A stretch of 64,000 bases of DNA from Malania oleifera (GCF_029873635.1 NC_080419.1:62799540-62863539), one strand, 5' to 3'. Shown: positions 22,405 through 34,792, counted from the first letter of the stretch. The notes: generated by a model from the sequence alone, not told the origin. A program made the numbers and translations.

Positions 22405-23523
22405 AATCACTCTGCAAGAGAAATTAAAAATGATGAAAGAGAAGATAACTCACAAAAAGAAGAAAATCTTGAAATAAAAGAAGAAAAAAATGATGAAACT
22501 TCAAATGAAAACCCCATAGAAAACCAAGAAATACCAAAAGAGTGGAAATATGTTAAAAGTCATCCAAAATATCAAATTCTTGGAGGACCATCAAAAGGAG
22601 TAACTACTAGAGCATCATTGAAAAATATATGGAATCATTATGCATTTTTATCTCAAGATGAACCTAAGAACATTGAAGAAGCCTTAAATGATGATTCTTG
22701 GATTATGGCTATGCAAGAAGAACTAAATCAGTTTGAAAGAAGTCAAGTATGACAACTAGTACCTAAACTCAAAGAACATTCAATCATAGGAACTAAATGG
22801 GTCTTTAGAAATAAAAAGAATGAAAATGGGGTAGTTGTTAGAAACAAAGTTAGGCTAGTAGCACAAGGTTATAATCAAGAAGAAGGTATCGACAATGAAG
22901 AAACCTTTGCACCCGTAGCAAGAATGGAAGCAATAAGGATGCTCCTAGCCTATGCAGCCCATAAGGATTTTAAACTATATCAAATGGATATAAAAAGTGC
23001 ATTCTTAAATGAATATATAAATGAAGAAGTTTATGTTAAACAACCTCTAGGTTTTAAAGACATGAAAAATCCCAATCATGTATTCAATTTAATAAAAGCT
23101 TTGTATGGATTGAAACAAGCTCCTAGAGTTTGGCATGAAAGACTAAGCAATTTTTTACTCAAAAATGATTTTTCAAGAGGAAAGGTAGATAGCACTCTAT
23201 CCATAAAAACTAAAAATAAAGATAGGCTAATAGTACAAATCCATGTTGATGATATCATATTTGGTGCAACACATGAAGAATTATGTAAAGAATTTGCTGC
23301 ATGTATGCAAAAAGAATTTGAAATGAGTATGATAGGAGAATTGAATTACTTCCTAGGGCTACAAATTAAACAAGCTAAGAATGGAACATTCATAAATCAA
23401 ACTAAATATATTAAGGATATGTTGAAAAAGTTTGATATTGAAGAAAGCAAACCCATAGGAACCCCCATGAGCACCTCAACAAGCCTTGACAAAAATGAAA
23501 AAGGAAAAAAAGTAGACACATAA
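22405..23523 (+). pseudogene. Sirevirus reverse transcriptase
   Basis: After an acidic linker with one early stop, DSWIMAMQEELNQFERSQV is followed by TGA at about 22750. The sequence then reads [29 protein letters not shown] and, in a 199-codon open stretch from 22924, [37 protein letters not shown] and [12 protein letters not shown]. The catalytic box is HVDD instead of YVDD. It ends with [20 protein letters not shown] and [11 protein letters not shown] before a TAA at 23521. Layout complete, function doubtful. Confidence 0.88.
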
Positions 23524-24194
23524 CATTATCGAGAATGATAGGAAGTCTATTATATCTGACAGCAAGTAGACCCGACATCATGTTTAGTGTATGCATGTGT
23601 GCTAGGTTTCAATCAGCACCTAAGGAATCACATCAAATAGTAGTTAAATGAATACTTAGGTACTTGCTAGGCACACTTGATCTAGGCTTATGGTATCCAA
23701 AGGGAACTGATTTTGAAATGATAAGCAACATAGAAGCGGATTATGCTGGGTGTAAAATCAATAGAAAGAGCACTAGTGGGACTTGTCACTTACTAGGACA
23801 CTCACTAGTCTCCTGGTTTTCAAAGAAACAAAATTTCGTGGCATTATCCACAGCTGAAGCAGAAAACATAGCAGCTGGGAGTTGTTGTGCCCAAACGTTA
23901 TATATGAAACAACAATTAAGATATTTCAAAATTCAATATCAAACAATTCCAATAAAGTGTGACAAGACAAGTTCCATAAATATTTCAAAAAATTCGGTAT
24001 CTCACTCAAGAACAAAACATATTGACATAAGACATCACTTCTTAAGAGATCACGTACAAAACAAGGAAATAATTCTAGAATTCGTCAATACAAATGATCA
24101 ATTAGCGGACATATTCACATATCCACTCTCTGAGGATCGATTTATATTCATTAGACAAGAATTAGGAATGATGTATGTTCGAGAAGTTGTTTGA
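23524..24194 (+). pseudogene. Sirevirus RNase H
   Basis: MIGSLLYLTASRPDIMFSVC (about 23538) through an in-frame TGA at 23649, then a 176-codon open part: NIEADYAGCKINRKSTSG (usual SDADYAG altered), WFSKKQNFVALSTAEAENIA, IKCDKTSSINISKN, RTKHIDIRHHFLRDH and LADIFTYPLSEDRF. It stops at 24194 with YVREVV. A second copy lies at 27926-28686. Confidence 0.88.
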
Positions 24195-24530
24195 AGAAAA
24201 GTTTTTTTAAATCTGCTTGGCAGGCGACTGCCACCTGGGTGTCAGGCGACTGCCATACAACTGACTTGGTGCCTTTTGGCTTGACAGGTGCCTGCTCCTC
24301 ATGGCAGGCGACTGCCTCGCAGCGGGTAAGGGTTTAAAACCCTATTAGGTCTCATTTTAACAGCTGTCAGGCGCCTACCACTTCTCCTCTCACTCTCAAT
24401 CCTCTCATTCCTACTCTTATTCAAGCTTATTTCTCCTCCAAATCCGTCCAAAAACAGAATCCAAACTCAAAACCTACATCATCCTCACCAAATTTCTAGC
24501 GCTTCTCGAATTCAAATCTCAAAGCAAAAT
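24195..24530 (+). other. Spacer between pol and env-like ORF, with CAGGCGACTGCC motifs
   Basis: Non-coding, with at least four close copies of a CAGGCGACTGCC-type motif at 24221-24375. The same motif occurs in the LTR of this element (26590-26770) and in the duplicate spacer at 28710-28870. The rest is CT-rich leader-like sequence before the env-like start. Confidence 0.7.
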
Positions 24531-25721
24531 TGCCACGAACAAAGTCGGTTGCTAGCAAGAGTGCTTCCTTCCCCACACGCATCAACAACGATGAAGTATA
24601 AAAATGGTTAGTTACTCCTCAAGCCAAACTTCTTTATCGAAATCAAATCGCTTCATCGGAACCAATTCTAGGCAAAGTAATCGATGCTGCATTTTTCAAT
24701 TCTGATTTTCCTAAAATCTTAGATCTTTTTAAAGATATTAGATGGGAAAGATTTATCACCTATCCAGCCATAGGGTATTATCCAAACTTGGTAAGGATCA
24801 TTTATGCAAACATGGAGAAACAAGACGATGGGATAAAAACGAACCTCTTAATTAGAGTATTCACCTCACTCCTATATCTTTAGGAAAAATCATTCGTGTT
24901 AAATCAGGAGATTTCAAAGTTCAAATTGTTGAAAAAAAATGGATAATGACACAAGGATTTACCCCCGAGGCAATGATACACCCACTTATTTTGGAAATCC
25001 ACCCATTTATAAACAACTAAATCTTCAAGCAATAATTTTGCATAAACTCATTACTTATAATATTCTACCACAATCTGGTTCACATGATCATGTTTCCTTT
25101 GTAGATTGTTTCATCATGTGGTGTATTTTGAAAGGGAAAAGGCTGGATCTTCCTAGTCTTCTCATCAAATGGATTAATATGAAAGTTGACGCTTCTCGTA
25201 TTATTCTACCATATGCTGGTATATTGAATATGGTGTTTGCAAATTTTAACATCCTCACACCATCTTTCAACTTCATTCAAAAAACCCATTACGACATATT
25301 TTCTAACACAATTCTTAAGCGCATGGGTTATAATAAAATCACTCAAGGATGGTTTCACAATGGTTATCAACACCTCACATCTGAGCCTCCTCCTCAACCT
25401 TCTATGCCAGCTACTTCAATTCAGCTAGACTCATATACTCCTTCTTGGTTTATGCCATTTTTTACTCACTATCTAAACTTCAATGATAGGATGTAATATG
25501 GTCTTGGTATATTTCAAGAGAAGGTTACCACTATGGAAACTCACTGCACCACCCTTGCTCAGCATTTTGATAAAATTAAGAAGCATTTGGCTAGCTCTTC
25601 TAAAAGTACAACACCGATGGATATCAGCTCTGTTTCATCTAGTGATAATGAATCTGCTGAAAATTATGAGGAACATGAAGGCGAAGATGATGAGAATGCA
25701 TCCAAGGAAGATTCTGAATGA
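24531..25721 (+). pseudogene. Sirevirus env-like gene, copy A
   Basis: The reading frame would start near 24531, where the ATG of the sister copy is TTG here: PRTKSVASKSASF, then a shared TAA, WLVTPQAKLLYRNQIASSEP, ILGKVIDAAFF, RWERFITYPAIGYYPNLVRI. A frameshift follows near 24840. Next come LQAIILHKLITYNILPQSGS, HDHVSFVDCFIMWCILKGK and LPSLLIKWINM in the 24939-25496 stretch. The C-terminus (25533-25721) is acidic: SSDNESAENYEEHEGED. It resembles the 'putative plant transposon protein' family found as the env-like ORF of Sireviruses. Its function is not established. No clear membrane segment is visible. Confidence 0.75.
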
Positions 25722-25904
25722 CGTGCTTGATCGTTGTGGTATTTTGATGCTTTATATTATGTAGTAGTCCTTAATATTTCTATGTATTTCACCAGCTAGC
25801 TTTTTATTTTATTTTATTGTATCATATTCTGGAAATCTTTAAGTACTTTGTAGTTCAAAAATTAATGATGCTTTATGATTGATTACCCTCTTTCCCTTTC
25901 TGAT

Positions 25905-26148
25905 TGATGTCCAAAGGGGGGGAGTGTTTGAGAAGAACCAAAAGAAAAATGTGCTTGTTACTTGATGATACTTGATGCATATGTTTTGATGCTTGATACT
26001 TGAGAAATATGAATGTACTTTATGCTTAAAAATATTTTTGATTCATGCTTATTGAAAGGGGGATCCATGACTATTCGAAAAGGGGGGTACTTTAAGGAGT
26101 ATTTTATCATTTTTGCTCTAAATTTGTCATCATTAAAAAGGAGGATAT
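25905..26148 (+). promoter_or_regulatory. Cluster of polypurine tracts before the LTR
   Basis: AAAGGGGGGGAG (25912), GAAAGGGGGATCC (26054), GAAAAGGGGGGTAC (26077) and TTAAAAAGGAGGATATTG (26134-26151) all precede the LTR. Repeated polypurine tracts at this place are a Sirevirus hallmark. The last one lies directly against the LTR start. Confidence 0.7.
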
Positions 26149-26826
26149 TGTTGGCCTAACAAGGATTATAATTCTTATTTTGATGACAACAAATCAAGAT
26201 AAGTTTGATAATGGTTTTTAAGTTAAACTGCTTCTGGAAGCTGGCAAAGCTCAAGTGATTCCAAGCCAAACTCAAAGGTCAATAATGCTCATGATGGACA
26301 TACTTTATAAAAGCTTGAAAAATGAAAGATGATTGTAAGCTCAAAGATGATATATGATCGTGGAAAAGTAAGGATTTACTTGAAAATCAGAAGTTTAGAG
26401 TTTTAAGGATGCCTCTATGTAAGTATTTCATGTAAACCTTAATATAAACTGAATTGAAGCTCGTACAAATAAAAAGAAACTAAGAAAAATTTTTTTGAAA
26501 GACCTCAAAATATGTTTTAAATCAAAATGATAAAGGTCTCAAGAAAGAAAGAAAATTTTGAAAGTGAAAAAAGGATTTTCTGAGAACCAGGCGAATGCCC
26601 AATATAGGCAGTAGACTGCCAAAATTAAAGGAATTAAACTTGGGAGGCAGTAGGGTCCCATGCGACTACCTGAGCTCTATCAGGCACCTTGGTGGTCAAA
26701 TCAGGCGACTGTCTGTGTCTTGGCAGGCGACTGCCAGTCTTCTGGTTGTTTAGTTTTTCACTATGGCTGGCAACTACCACTCGAATAGAATTTTAAAAAC
26801 TCAACGAGAAAATTTTTTAAATGGAT
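26149..26826 (+). mobile_element. Sirevirus LTR, truncated copy 1
   Basis: Starts TGTTGGCCTAACAAGG and matches 31675-32352 in the complete copy, including the AGGCAGTAGACTGCC and CAGGCGACTGCC motifs. Similarity stops at AAATTTTTTAAATGGA (about 26826), where a piece of another copia LTR begins. Confidence 0.88.
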
Positions 26827-27925
26827 AACTCTAGGTATTAACTTAACTCTGTAGTTATGTTAATACACCAAACTCAAACTAGTTCAGAAACATATCTTAT
26901 GAGAATTAAAAACATTCTCTAGGTTAGACTTCATTGTAATACTTCATCTGGGTCAAAATCTTTTTCTTCCTTAAATCTAGTCATTTTATTATTTATTTTT
27001 AAATATCACCTTTTGACCACATGCATTGCACGAAGATGGCTATGCCATATAGGCTGGTGGAAGCGAAGCATTATTTTATAGCCATATGCCCAATTTGTTC
27101 TAGGTCAAAGAAAAAAAGTTAATTATACAATTATATGGAAATTTAATTTGGTTAATTCAAAATATGTCGGGTATTGGTTTTTTTTATTCTTTTTTATTTT
27201 AAGTTGCATGAACCTTCCTATGATTTAGTTAAAAATTAAAGTCATTTTATGATTTTGTTGTGACTACTAAATGTTTTTAAAATTATAAAAAGTTATGATT
27301 TGTGAATTTTTTTAATGAAAATTAATATATTAGAAGTAAGTGTTTTTTAAATGCAATAAAATGATCTTAACTTATTTTAAAAACCTTTATGAAATCATAT
27401 ATTACAATTTTGTTTGTTTACATATTACAATTTTTTGAATATTGAAAACTATTTTTATGCATAAACATGAAATCGAATAGATGTAAACACTAATATGATC
27501 AAGCATAGTCGACATCGGACTCGGGTGACATATTTTGTTACTAATTAACTAGCTCGGTGACTTTTTTGAAGAACTAGTGAAGTGTAAAAAATCATGTTGT
27601 GATATGTGGCTCATATATTGAATGAGATGCATGTACAAAAAGAGAACATAGTAGAAAATCAAAGTATTGGCGGAGCAGCATGGAAACCGTCGATGGTTTG
27701 GCACCCAATTTCATACAATTTCATTCTATCTAAAACCGTTGATGGTTTGACCCAAATAGTCGACGGTTTGGCTCGGGAACCCAACACGGATTTTTGAATT
27801 TTGAATGAGGGATGTTAAGTTGGTTGGGGTTTGGAGGGAAAACCTCTGGAAACTCTATTTATATGTCATTTTGTGATGTATTTGTAACATTATAAGTGTC
27901 TTTAACCCTAGATAGTAAGAAAAAA
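26827..27925 (+). mobile_element. Piece of the third copia family's LTR
   Basis: Matches 36181-37230 nearly throughout (GTTATGTTAATACACCAAAC, CAGAAACATATCTTATGAGA, GCTATGCCATATAGGCTGG, ATGATTTGGCT-like motif block). It is wedged between Sirevirus LTR copy 1 and a second copy of the Sirevirus RNase H. It carries three CCGTTGATGG/CGTCGATGG-type motifs at 27689-27770. No gene is seen. Confidence 0.8.
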
Positions 27926-28686
27926 TGAAAAAATGAAAGCAAACCCATAGGAACCCCCATGAGCACCTCAACAAGCCTTGACAAAAATGAAAAACGAAAA
28001 AAAGTAGACACATAACATTATCGAGAATGATAGGAAGTCCATTATATCTAATAGCAAGTAGACCCGACATCATGTTTAGTGTATGCATGTGCGTTAGGTT
28101 TTAATTAGCACCTAAGGAATCATGTCAAATAGCAGTTAAACGAATACTTAGGTACTTGCTAGGCACACTTGATTTAGGCTTATGGTATCCAAAGGGAACT
28201 GATTTTGAAATGATAAGCTACTCAGATGCGGATTATGCTGGGTGTAAAATAGATAGAAAGAGCACTAGTGGGTCTTGTCACTTACTAGGACACTCACTAG
28301 TCTCCTAGTTTTCAAAGAAACAAAATTTCGTGGCATTATCCACAGCTGAAGCAGAATACATAGAAGCTGGGAGTTGTTTTTCCCAAACATTATATATGAA
28401 ACAACAATGAAGAGATTTCAAACTTCAATATCAAACAATTCCAATAAAGTCCAACAAGACAAGTGCTATAAATATTTCAAAAAATTTGGTATCTCACTCA
28501 AGAACAAAACATATTGACATAAGACATCACTTCTTAAGAGATCACGTACAAAACAAGGAAATAATTCTAGAATTCGTCAATACAAATGATCAATTAGCGG
28601 ACATATTCACAAAACCACTCTCTGAGGATCGATTTATATTCGTTATACGAGAATTAGGAATGATGCATGTCCGAGAAGTTGTTTGA
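27926..28686 (+). pseudogene. Sirevirus RNase H, duplicate copy
   Basis: A second copy of 23444-24194, starting inside AAAGCAAACCCATAGGAACC. Recognisable parts include DADYAGCKIDRKSTSG near 28223-28270 (aspartates kept better than in copy 1), SRTKHIDIRHHFLRDHV and LADIFTKPLSEDRF. Stops are present (for example at about 28305 and 28410). It ends at 28686, 4492 bp after the first copy. Confidence 0.85.
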
Positions 28687-29022
28687 AGAAAAGTTTTTTT
28701 AAATCTGCTTGGTAGGCGACTGCCACCTGGGTGTCAGGCGACTACCATACTACTGACTTGGTGCCTTTTGGATTGACAGGCGCCTGCCTCCTCATGGCAG
28801 GCGACTGCCTCGCAGTGGGTAAGGGTTTAAAACCCTATTAGGTCTCATTTGAACAGCTCTCAAGTGCCTGCCACTTCTCTTCTCACTCCCAATCCTCTCA
28901 TTCCTACTCTTATTCAAGCTTATTTCTCCTCCAAATCCGTCCAAAATCAGAATCCAAACTCAAAACCTACATCATCCTCACCAAATTTCTAGGGTTTCTT
29001 GAATTCAAATCTAAAAGCAAAA
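28687..29022 (+). other. Duplicate pol-env spacer
   Basis: Second copy of 24195-24530 with the same GGCGACTGCC-type motifs, differing by scattered substitutions. Confidence 0.7.
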
Positions 29023-30211
29023 ATGCCACGAACAAAGTCAGTTGCTGACAAGAGTGCTTCCTTCTCCACACGCATCAACAACGATGAAGTATAAAAATGG
29101 TTAGTTACTCCTCAAGCCAAACTTCTTTATCAAAATCAAATCGCTTCATCGGAACCAATTCTAGGCAAAGTAATCGATGCTGCATTTTTCAATTTTGATT
29201 TTCCTAAAATCATAGATCTTTTTAAAGATATTAGATGGGAAAGATTCATCACCTATCCAGCCATAGGGTATTATCCAAACTTGGTAAGGATCTTTTATGC
29301 AAACATGGAAAAACAAGACGATGGGATAAAAATGAACCTCTTAAGTAGAGTATTCACCTCCCTCCCATATCTTTAGGAAAAATCATTCGTGTTAAATCGG
29401 GAGATTTCAAAGTTCAAATTGTTGAAAAACAATGGATAATGACACAAGGATTTACCCCCGAGGCAATGATACACCCACTTATTTTGGAAATCCACCCATC
29501 TATAAATAGCTAAACCTTCAAGCAATAATTTTGCATAAACTCATTACTTATAATACTCTACCATGATTCGGTTCACATGATCATGTTTCCTTTCTAGATT
29601 GTTTCATCATGTGGTGTATTTTGAAAGGGAAAAAGCTGGATCTTCCTAGTCTTCTCATCAAATGGATTAATATGAAAGTTGACGCTTCTCGTATTATTCT
29701 ACCATATGCTGGTATATTGAATATGGTGTTTGCAAATTTTAACATCCTTACACCATCTTTCAAATTCATTCGAAAAACCCGTTATGACATATTTGACACA
29801 ATTCTTAAGCGCATGGGTTATAAGAAAACCACTCAAGGATGGTTTCACAAGGGTCATCGACACCTCACATTTGAGCCTTCTCCTTAGTCTTCTATGCCAG
29901 CTACTTCAATTCAGCCAAACTCATATTCTCCTTCTTGGTTTATGCCATTCTATACTCACTATCTAAACATCAGCGATAGGATGTAATCTGGTCTTGGTAT
30001 AGTTCAAGGGAAGGTTACCACCATGCAAACTCACTGCTCCACCCTTGCTCACCATTTTGATAAAATTGAGAAGCATTTGGCCAGCTCTTCTAAAAGTACA
30101 ACACCGATGGATATCGGCTCTGTTCCATCTAGTGATAATGAATTTGCTAAAAATTATGAGGAACATGAAGACGAAGATGATGAGAATGCATCCAAGGAAG
30201 ATTCTGAATGA
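29023..30211 (+). pseudogene. Sirevirus env-like gene, copy B
   Basis: Here the start codon is intact (ATG at 29023): MPRTKSVADKSASFSTRINN, then the same TAA stop after NNDEV as copy A. Downstream it has RWERFITYPAIGYYPNLVRI, VFTSLPYL, FIMWCILKGKKLDLPSLLIK (29609-29670) and the acidic tail SSDNEFAKNYEEHEDEDDE ending at 30211. The inherited stop shows that it was already present before the duplication. Frameshifts lie near 29340 and 29500. Confidence 0.75.
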
Positions 30212-30399
30212 CGTTCTTGATTGTTGTAGTGTTTTGATGCTTTATATTATGTAGTAGTCCTTAATATTTTTATGTATTTCACCAGCCAGCTTTTTTTTTT
30301 ATTTTTTATTGTATCACATTCTGGAAATCTTATAGTACTTTGTAGTTCAAAACTTAACTATGCTTTATGATGGATTACTCTCTTTCCCTTTTTGATTGA

Positions 30400-30653
30400 T
30401 GTCCAAAGGGGGATAGTGTTTGAGGAAGAGCAAAAAGAAAAATGTGCTTGATACTTGATGATACTTGATGCATATGTTTTGATGCACATGTTTGATGCTT
30501 GATACTTGAGAATATGAATGTATTTTATGCTTAAAAATATTTTTCATTCATGCTTATTGAAAGGGGGAGCCATGACTATTGGAAAAGGGGAGTACTTTAA
30601 GGAGTATTTTCTCATTTTTACTCTAGATTTGTCATCATTAAAAAGAAGGATAT
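30400..30653 (+). promoter_or_regulatory. Polypurine tract cluster, copy B
   Basis: CCAAAGGGGGATAG (30404), GAAAGGGGGAGCC (30559), GAAAAGGGGAG and TTAAAAAGAAGGATATTG before the second LTR copy. Confidence 0.6.
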
Positions 30654-30925
30654 TGTTGGCCTAACAAGGCTTATAATTCTTATTTTGATGATAACAAATC
30701 AAGATAAATTTGATAATGGTTTTTAAGTTAAACTGTTTCAGGAAGCAGGCAAAGCTCAAGTATTTCAAAGCCAAACTCAAAGGTCAATAATGCTTATGAT
30801 GGACATACTTTATAAAAGCTTGAAAAATGAAAGATGATTGAAAGCTCAAAGATGATATATGATCATGGAAAAGTAAGGATTTACATGAAAATCAGAAGGT
30901 TAGAGTTTTAAGAATGTCTCTATGT
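30654..30925 (+). mobile_element. Sirevirus LTR, truncated copy 2
   Basis: Starts TGTTGGCCTAACAAGGC and follows the LTR for 272 bp to TCTCTATGTAAGTA. It then jumps back into the env-like 3' end, marking the junction of a ~1 kb tandem duplication. Confidence 0.88.
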
Positions 30926-31674
30926 AAGTACTCACTATCTAAACTTCAGCGATAGGATGTAATCTGGTGTTGGTATAGTTCAAGAGAAGGTTACCACTAT
31001 GGAAACTCACTGTCCACCCTTGCTCACCATTTCGATAAAATTGAGAAGCATTTGGCCAGCTCCGTGTAAGTACTCACTATCTAAACTCACTTCTAAAAGT
31101 ACAACACCGATGGATATCGGCTCTGTTCCATCTAGTGATAATGAATATGCTGAAAATTATGAGGAACATGAAGACGAAGATGATGAGAATGCATCCAAGG
31201 AAGATTCTGAATGACGTGCTTGATCATTGTAGTGTTTTGATGCTTTATATTATGTAGTAGTCCTTAATATTTCTATGTATTTCACCAACCAGCTTTTTTT
31301 ATTTTTATTTTTTATTGTATCACATTCTGGAAATCTTTAAGCACTTTGTAGTTCAAAACTTAACTATGCTTTATGATGGATTACCCTCTTTCCCTTTTTG
31401 ATTTATGTCCAAAGGGGGAGAGTGTTTGAGGAAGAGCAAAAAGAAAAATGTGCTTGATACTTGATGCATATGTTTTGATGCTTGATACTTGATGATACTT
31501 GATGCACATATTTGATGCTTGATACTTGAGAAATATGAATGTACTTTATGCTTAAAAATATTTTTCATTCATGCTTATTGAAAGGGGGAGCCATGACTAT
31601 TGGAAATGGGGAGTACTTTAAGGAGTATTTTCTCATTTTTACTCTTGATTTGTCATCATTAAAAAGGAGGATAT
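30926..31674 (+). repeat. Tandem duplicate of the env 3' end and polypurine cluster (copy C)
   Basis: Repeats about 29952-30653: TACTCACTATCTAAACTTCA, AAGAGAAGGTTACCAC, the acidic tail coding part SSDNEYAENYEEHEDE (ending at 31214) and the AAAGGGGGAGAG and GAAAGGGGGAGCC tracts. A 28 bp insertion at 31063-31090 is described separately. The region is a partial pseudogene of the env-like ORF, without a start. Confidence 0.85.
31063..31090 (+). repeat. 28 bp templated insertion copying the duplication junction
   Basis: The 23 bases at 31065-31087 are identical to 30923-30945, which span the tandem-duplication breakpoint between LTR and env sequence. The insert interrupts the GGCCAGCTC/TTCTAAAAG order seen uninterrupted in copies A and B. 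Confidence 0.9.
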
Positions 31675-33454
31675 TGTTTGCCTAACAAGGCTTATAATTC
31701 TTATTTTGATGATAATAAATCAAGATAAGTTTGATAATGGTTTTTAAGTTAAACTGTTTTAGGAAGCAGGCAAAGCTCAAGTATTTCAAAGCCAAACTCA
31801 AAGGTCAATAATGCTCATGATGGACATACTTTATAAAAGCTTGAAAAATGAAATATGATTGAAAGCTCAAAGATGATATATGATCATGGAAAAGTAAGGA
31901 TTTACATGAAAATCAGAAGTTTAGAGTTTTAAGGATGTCTCTATGTAAGTACTTCATGTAAACCTCAATATAAATTGAATTCAAGCTTGTACAAATAAAA
32001 AGAAACTAAGAAAAAAAATTTTGAAAGACCTTAAAATATGTTTTAAATCAAAATGATAAAGGTCTCAAGAAAGAAAGAAAGTTTTCAAAGTGAAAAAAGG
32101 ATTTTCTGAGAGCCAGGCGATTGCCCAATATAGGCAGTAGACTGCCAAAATTAAAGGAATTAAACTTGGGAGGCAGTAGGGTCCCAGGCGACTGCCTGAG
32201 CTCTGTCAGGCGCCTTGGTAGTCAAATTAGGTGACTGTCTGTGTCTTGGCAGGCGACTGCCAGTCTTCTGGTTGTTTAGTTTTTCACTATGGTAGGCAAC
32301 TACCACTTGAATAGAATTTTAAAAACTCAATTGGAAAATTTTTTAAATGGATTTCTTGGGCTCTACTCTTTTAGAAAACTTGATGTTTGCTCCAAGAAAA
32401 CTTGGGAGGCAAGGAATTATCTTTTAAACATCTATAAATAGCCCCAACTATAATGATTTTATGCACCAAGAAATTTTTCAGCTATCAAGAACCCTCAAAG
32501 CTCTCAATCTCTCTTGTGCTCATTCTACTTTCACTACTGAATTGTTGCTGATCCTAACTCCAAATTTGAGCCTTCAAAGTCTGAATCTTTCAATACACGG
32601 AAGATATATTCAGTGATCTAAATTCAATTAAGCTTCAATCTCTTTATATTGATTTACATTGAAGTATATTTGTGCTTACTAACCAGCTCTGTTGTGAGAG
32701 TGTCTCTTGTACACAAATCTTTCTCTACTTGTTTCTTGTTTCTAGACAATTCAAGGTTGTTGGATTGTCATGCCAAACAAGGAGATGTCATTTGGAGAGG
32801 CGGGCTCTAGCCTAATCAAAGGAGTTTTGTAAACGGTGTTGTTCCTCCCAGCAAAGGAACTGATCTAGTGAATCCTTTGGTGGCTTGACAAAGGCGAGGA
32901 CATGGGCTGGGTATAAGCCGAACGTCGAAAAACTCTGTGTTCCTCTCTCTCTTCCCTACTCTTTACTTTTCAACATACTTTACAAACTGCATGGATGCTT
33001 TATAATTTTTGAATTTTGAGTGTTTGGTTATTTAATAGACTAGAAGATAATTTGTTTTGGTTTAATCAACATTGATTGCGAAAACTGAATAGGACTATGT
33101 TGGTCGATCATCCTAAACTTATTAAACTGAAGGTTTATTTAAAAGTTGAACCTTGGGAAGAAGTGTGATTGTGAATTTCAATAGGGCTTATCCAAATTCA
33201 ACAAACATTACATATTACTACATAGCTATTGTCACAAGAATCAAGTGCTTGGTTATTTTGTATTTATTGTGGTTGATTTGGATTGATTATTTTACAGATA
33301 CTTTGTGATTGTGTTTGGGTTGTGTTTATTGTTACTTTGTGAATGTGTTTGGATTGTGTTTATTGTTGTAATATAAAAAGTTATATATATATATATATAT
33401 ATATATTTTAAAACCCAATTCACCCCCCCTCTTGGGAACTATATCCTATTTTCA
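31675..33454 (+). mobile_element. Sirevirus LTR, complete copy
   Basis: Starts TGTTTGCCTAACAAGGC and probably ends CTATATCCTATTTTCA (33454), about 1.78 kb. U3 holds an array of CAGGCGACTGCC-type motifs (32110-32300). A TATA-like CTATAAATAGCC lies at about 32430-32441. Near the end are CCCAATTCACCCCCCCTCTTGG and an AT repeat (33382-33408). It has promoter layout, but no gene lies downstream within 3 kb. Confidence 0.85.
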
Positions 33455-33780
33455 GCTACGGCTCTGAAATTGCATTTACTTTCCATACTGTTCTTATTTC
33501 TTAATTCTATTAAATGGATGATTATTTTATGGTATTTTGAACTCTCATTGACTATATTGATTGGAAATACAGGATTGCACGCTTGTATGGAACACCATCT
33601 GCAAGGCTATTGCAGAATTTGTGTATGCATCCTGATAGATAACTAGGTACTACATGATGATTGTCATACTATTTTGTGTATCAAAAACTTTTCATGGAAA
33701 ACCCTTCGCTTAAAGTAGCATACTCATACACATAGGTTTGAAAAGTTTTAAGGTCAAAATAGGGTCAAACTCATTTTTTT
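33455..33780. other. Unassigned sequence
   Basis: No recognisable gene or repeat. It may contain the unrecognised start of the following LTR. Confidence 0.4.
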
Positions 33781-34721
33781 TAACTAAGCCTAGTTGACTA
33801 GCTCTTACATGTTCTATAAGCCCCAGTCGACCGACCATGCCCATAGGCCAAAATCATGTTGTTAACTAAGCCCAATCGACCGACTTCATGATCTGGTAGA
33901 CGAGATCTTGAGCCCCAATTGACTGAACCTCAGAGTTTTGGAAAATCGCCTAAGGCCAGTCGACCAATATTGTCCCCAGTCAACCGAACCCTTCAAGTTT
34001 TTGAAAAAGCACCTAAGGCCCACCAGCCAGTGCATTCAACAGTCGACCAGACCTCTCAGGTTGAACGAGTTTTTCAGCTGAAAAAGGTCATTAACTTTTA
34101 ATTAAGCAAACTTAATAATGGCCAATGGGTCCCTCAACAGTCAATTTTTGAAGAGCTTTATAAATAGCTCACTCAAAGCTCATTTAAATACTTTTGATTA
34201 TCTTGAAAATTCTCTCAAATTATTTGTGCTATATTTTCTCTCATCTTTACATACAAACAAGCATTTACTCTCTTTACCTCATTCTTTTGAAAAATTCATT
34301 TTGAAAGAGAGCATTGATTATTTCTCACTTCCTTCTCTTGTAAATTTATTGCTCTTGAAAGTTGTTAAAGAATCATTCTTTTGAGCATTTATTTTAAAAC
34401 ATTTACTCTCACTCAATCTTTTATTTTGAAAATCATTTTTGAGAGTAAGTTTAGAATTTCTCCCACTTATTTTTCTTAATAAATATTTTTGGAGAAACTT
34501 CTTATAGCTTGTAAAATTTTGTGCATCTCCATTGCAAGATTCAAAAGTTCACATTATTTTTATTGCAAAAATCATTTTTAAGCTTAACCCTAAAATCTCT
34601 TACACCTATCTTTGTAAATTATTCTTGGCGATATTATTTGGTTTTTTGGATCTTCAGAAAACACTTCATGTATATCTCTTATTTGACTCAAAGATCATTT
34701 AGTATCTTCTTCTCACATATA

Positions 34722-34792
<71 letters not shown>

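Larger units (their letters stand above)
20016..26826 (+). mobile_element. Sirevirus-type Ty1/copia element (5'-truncated)
   Basis: The order is gag C-terminus, PR, INT, RT, RNase H, spacer, env-like ORF, a cluster of polypurine tracts and the start of a 3' LTR. An env-like gene after pol and repeated polypurine tracts are known features of Sireviruses. The 5' LTR and first part of gag are missing: the sequence begins abruptly at 20016 next to gypsy integrase. It has relatively few stops, so it is younger than the copia element at 8-13 kb. Confidence 0.85.

Noticed and set aside
24939-25496. Env-like stretch as a genuine host gene
   Set aside because: It lies between Sirevirus RNase H and the polypurine tracts, and is duplicated with them; it belongs to the retroelement.
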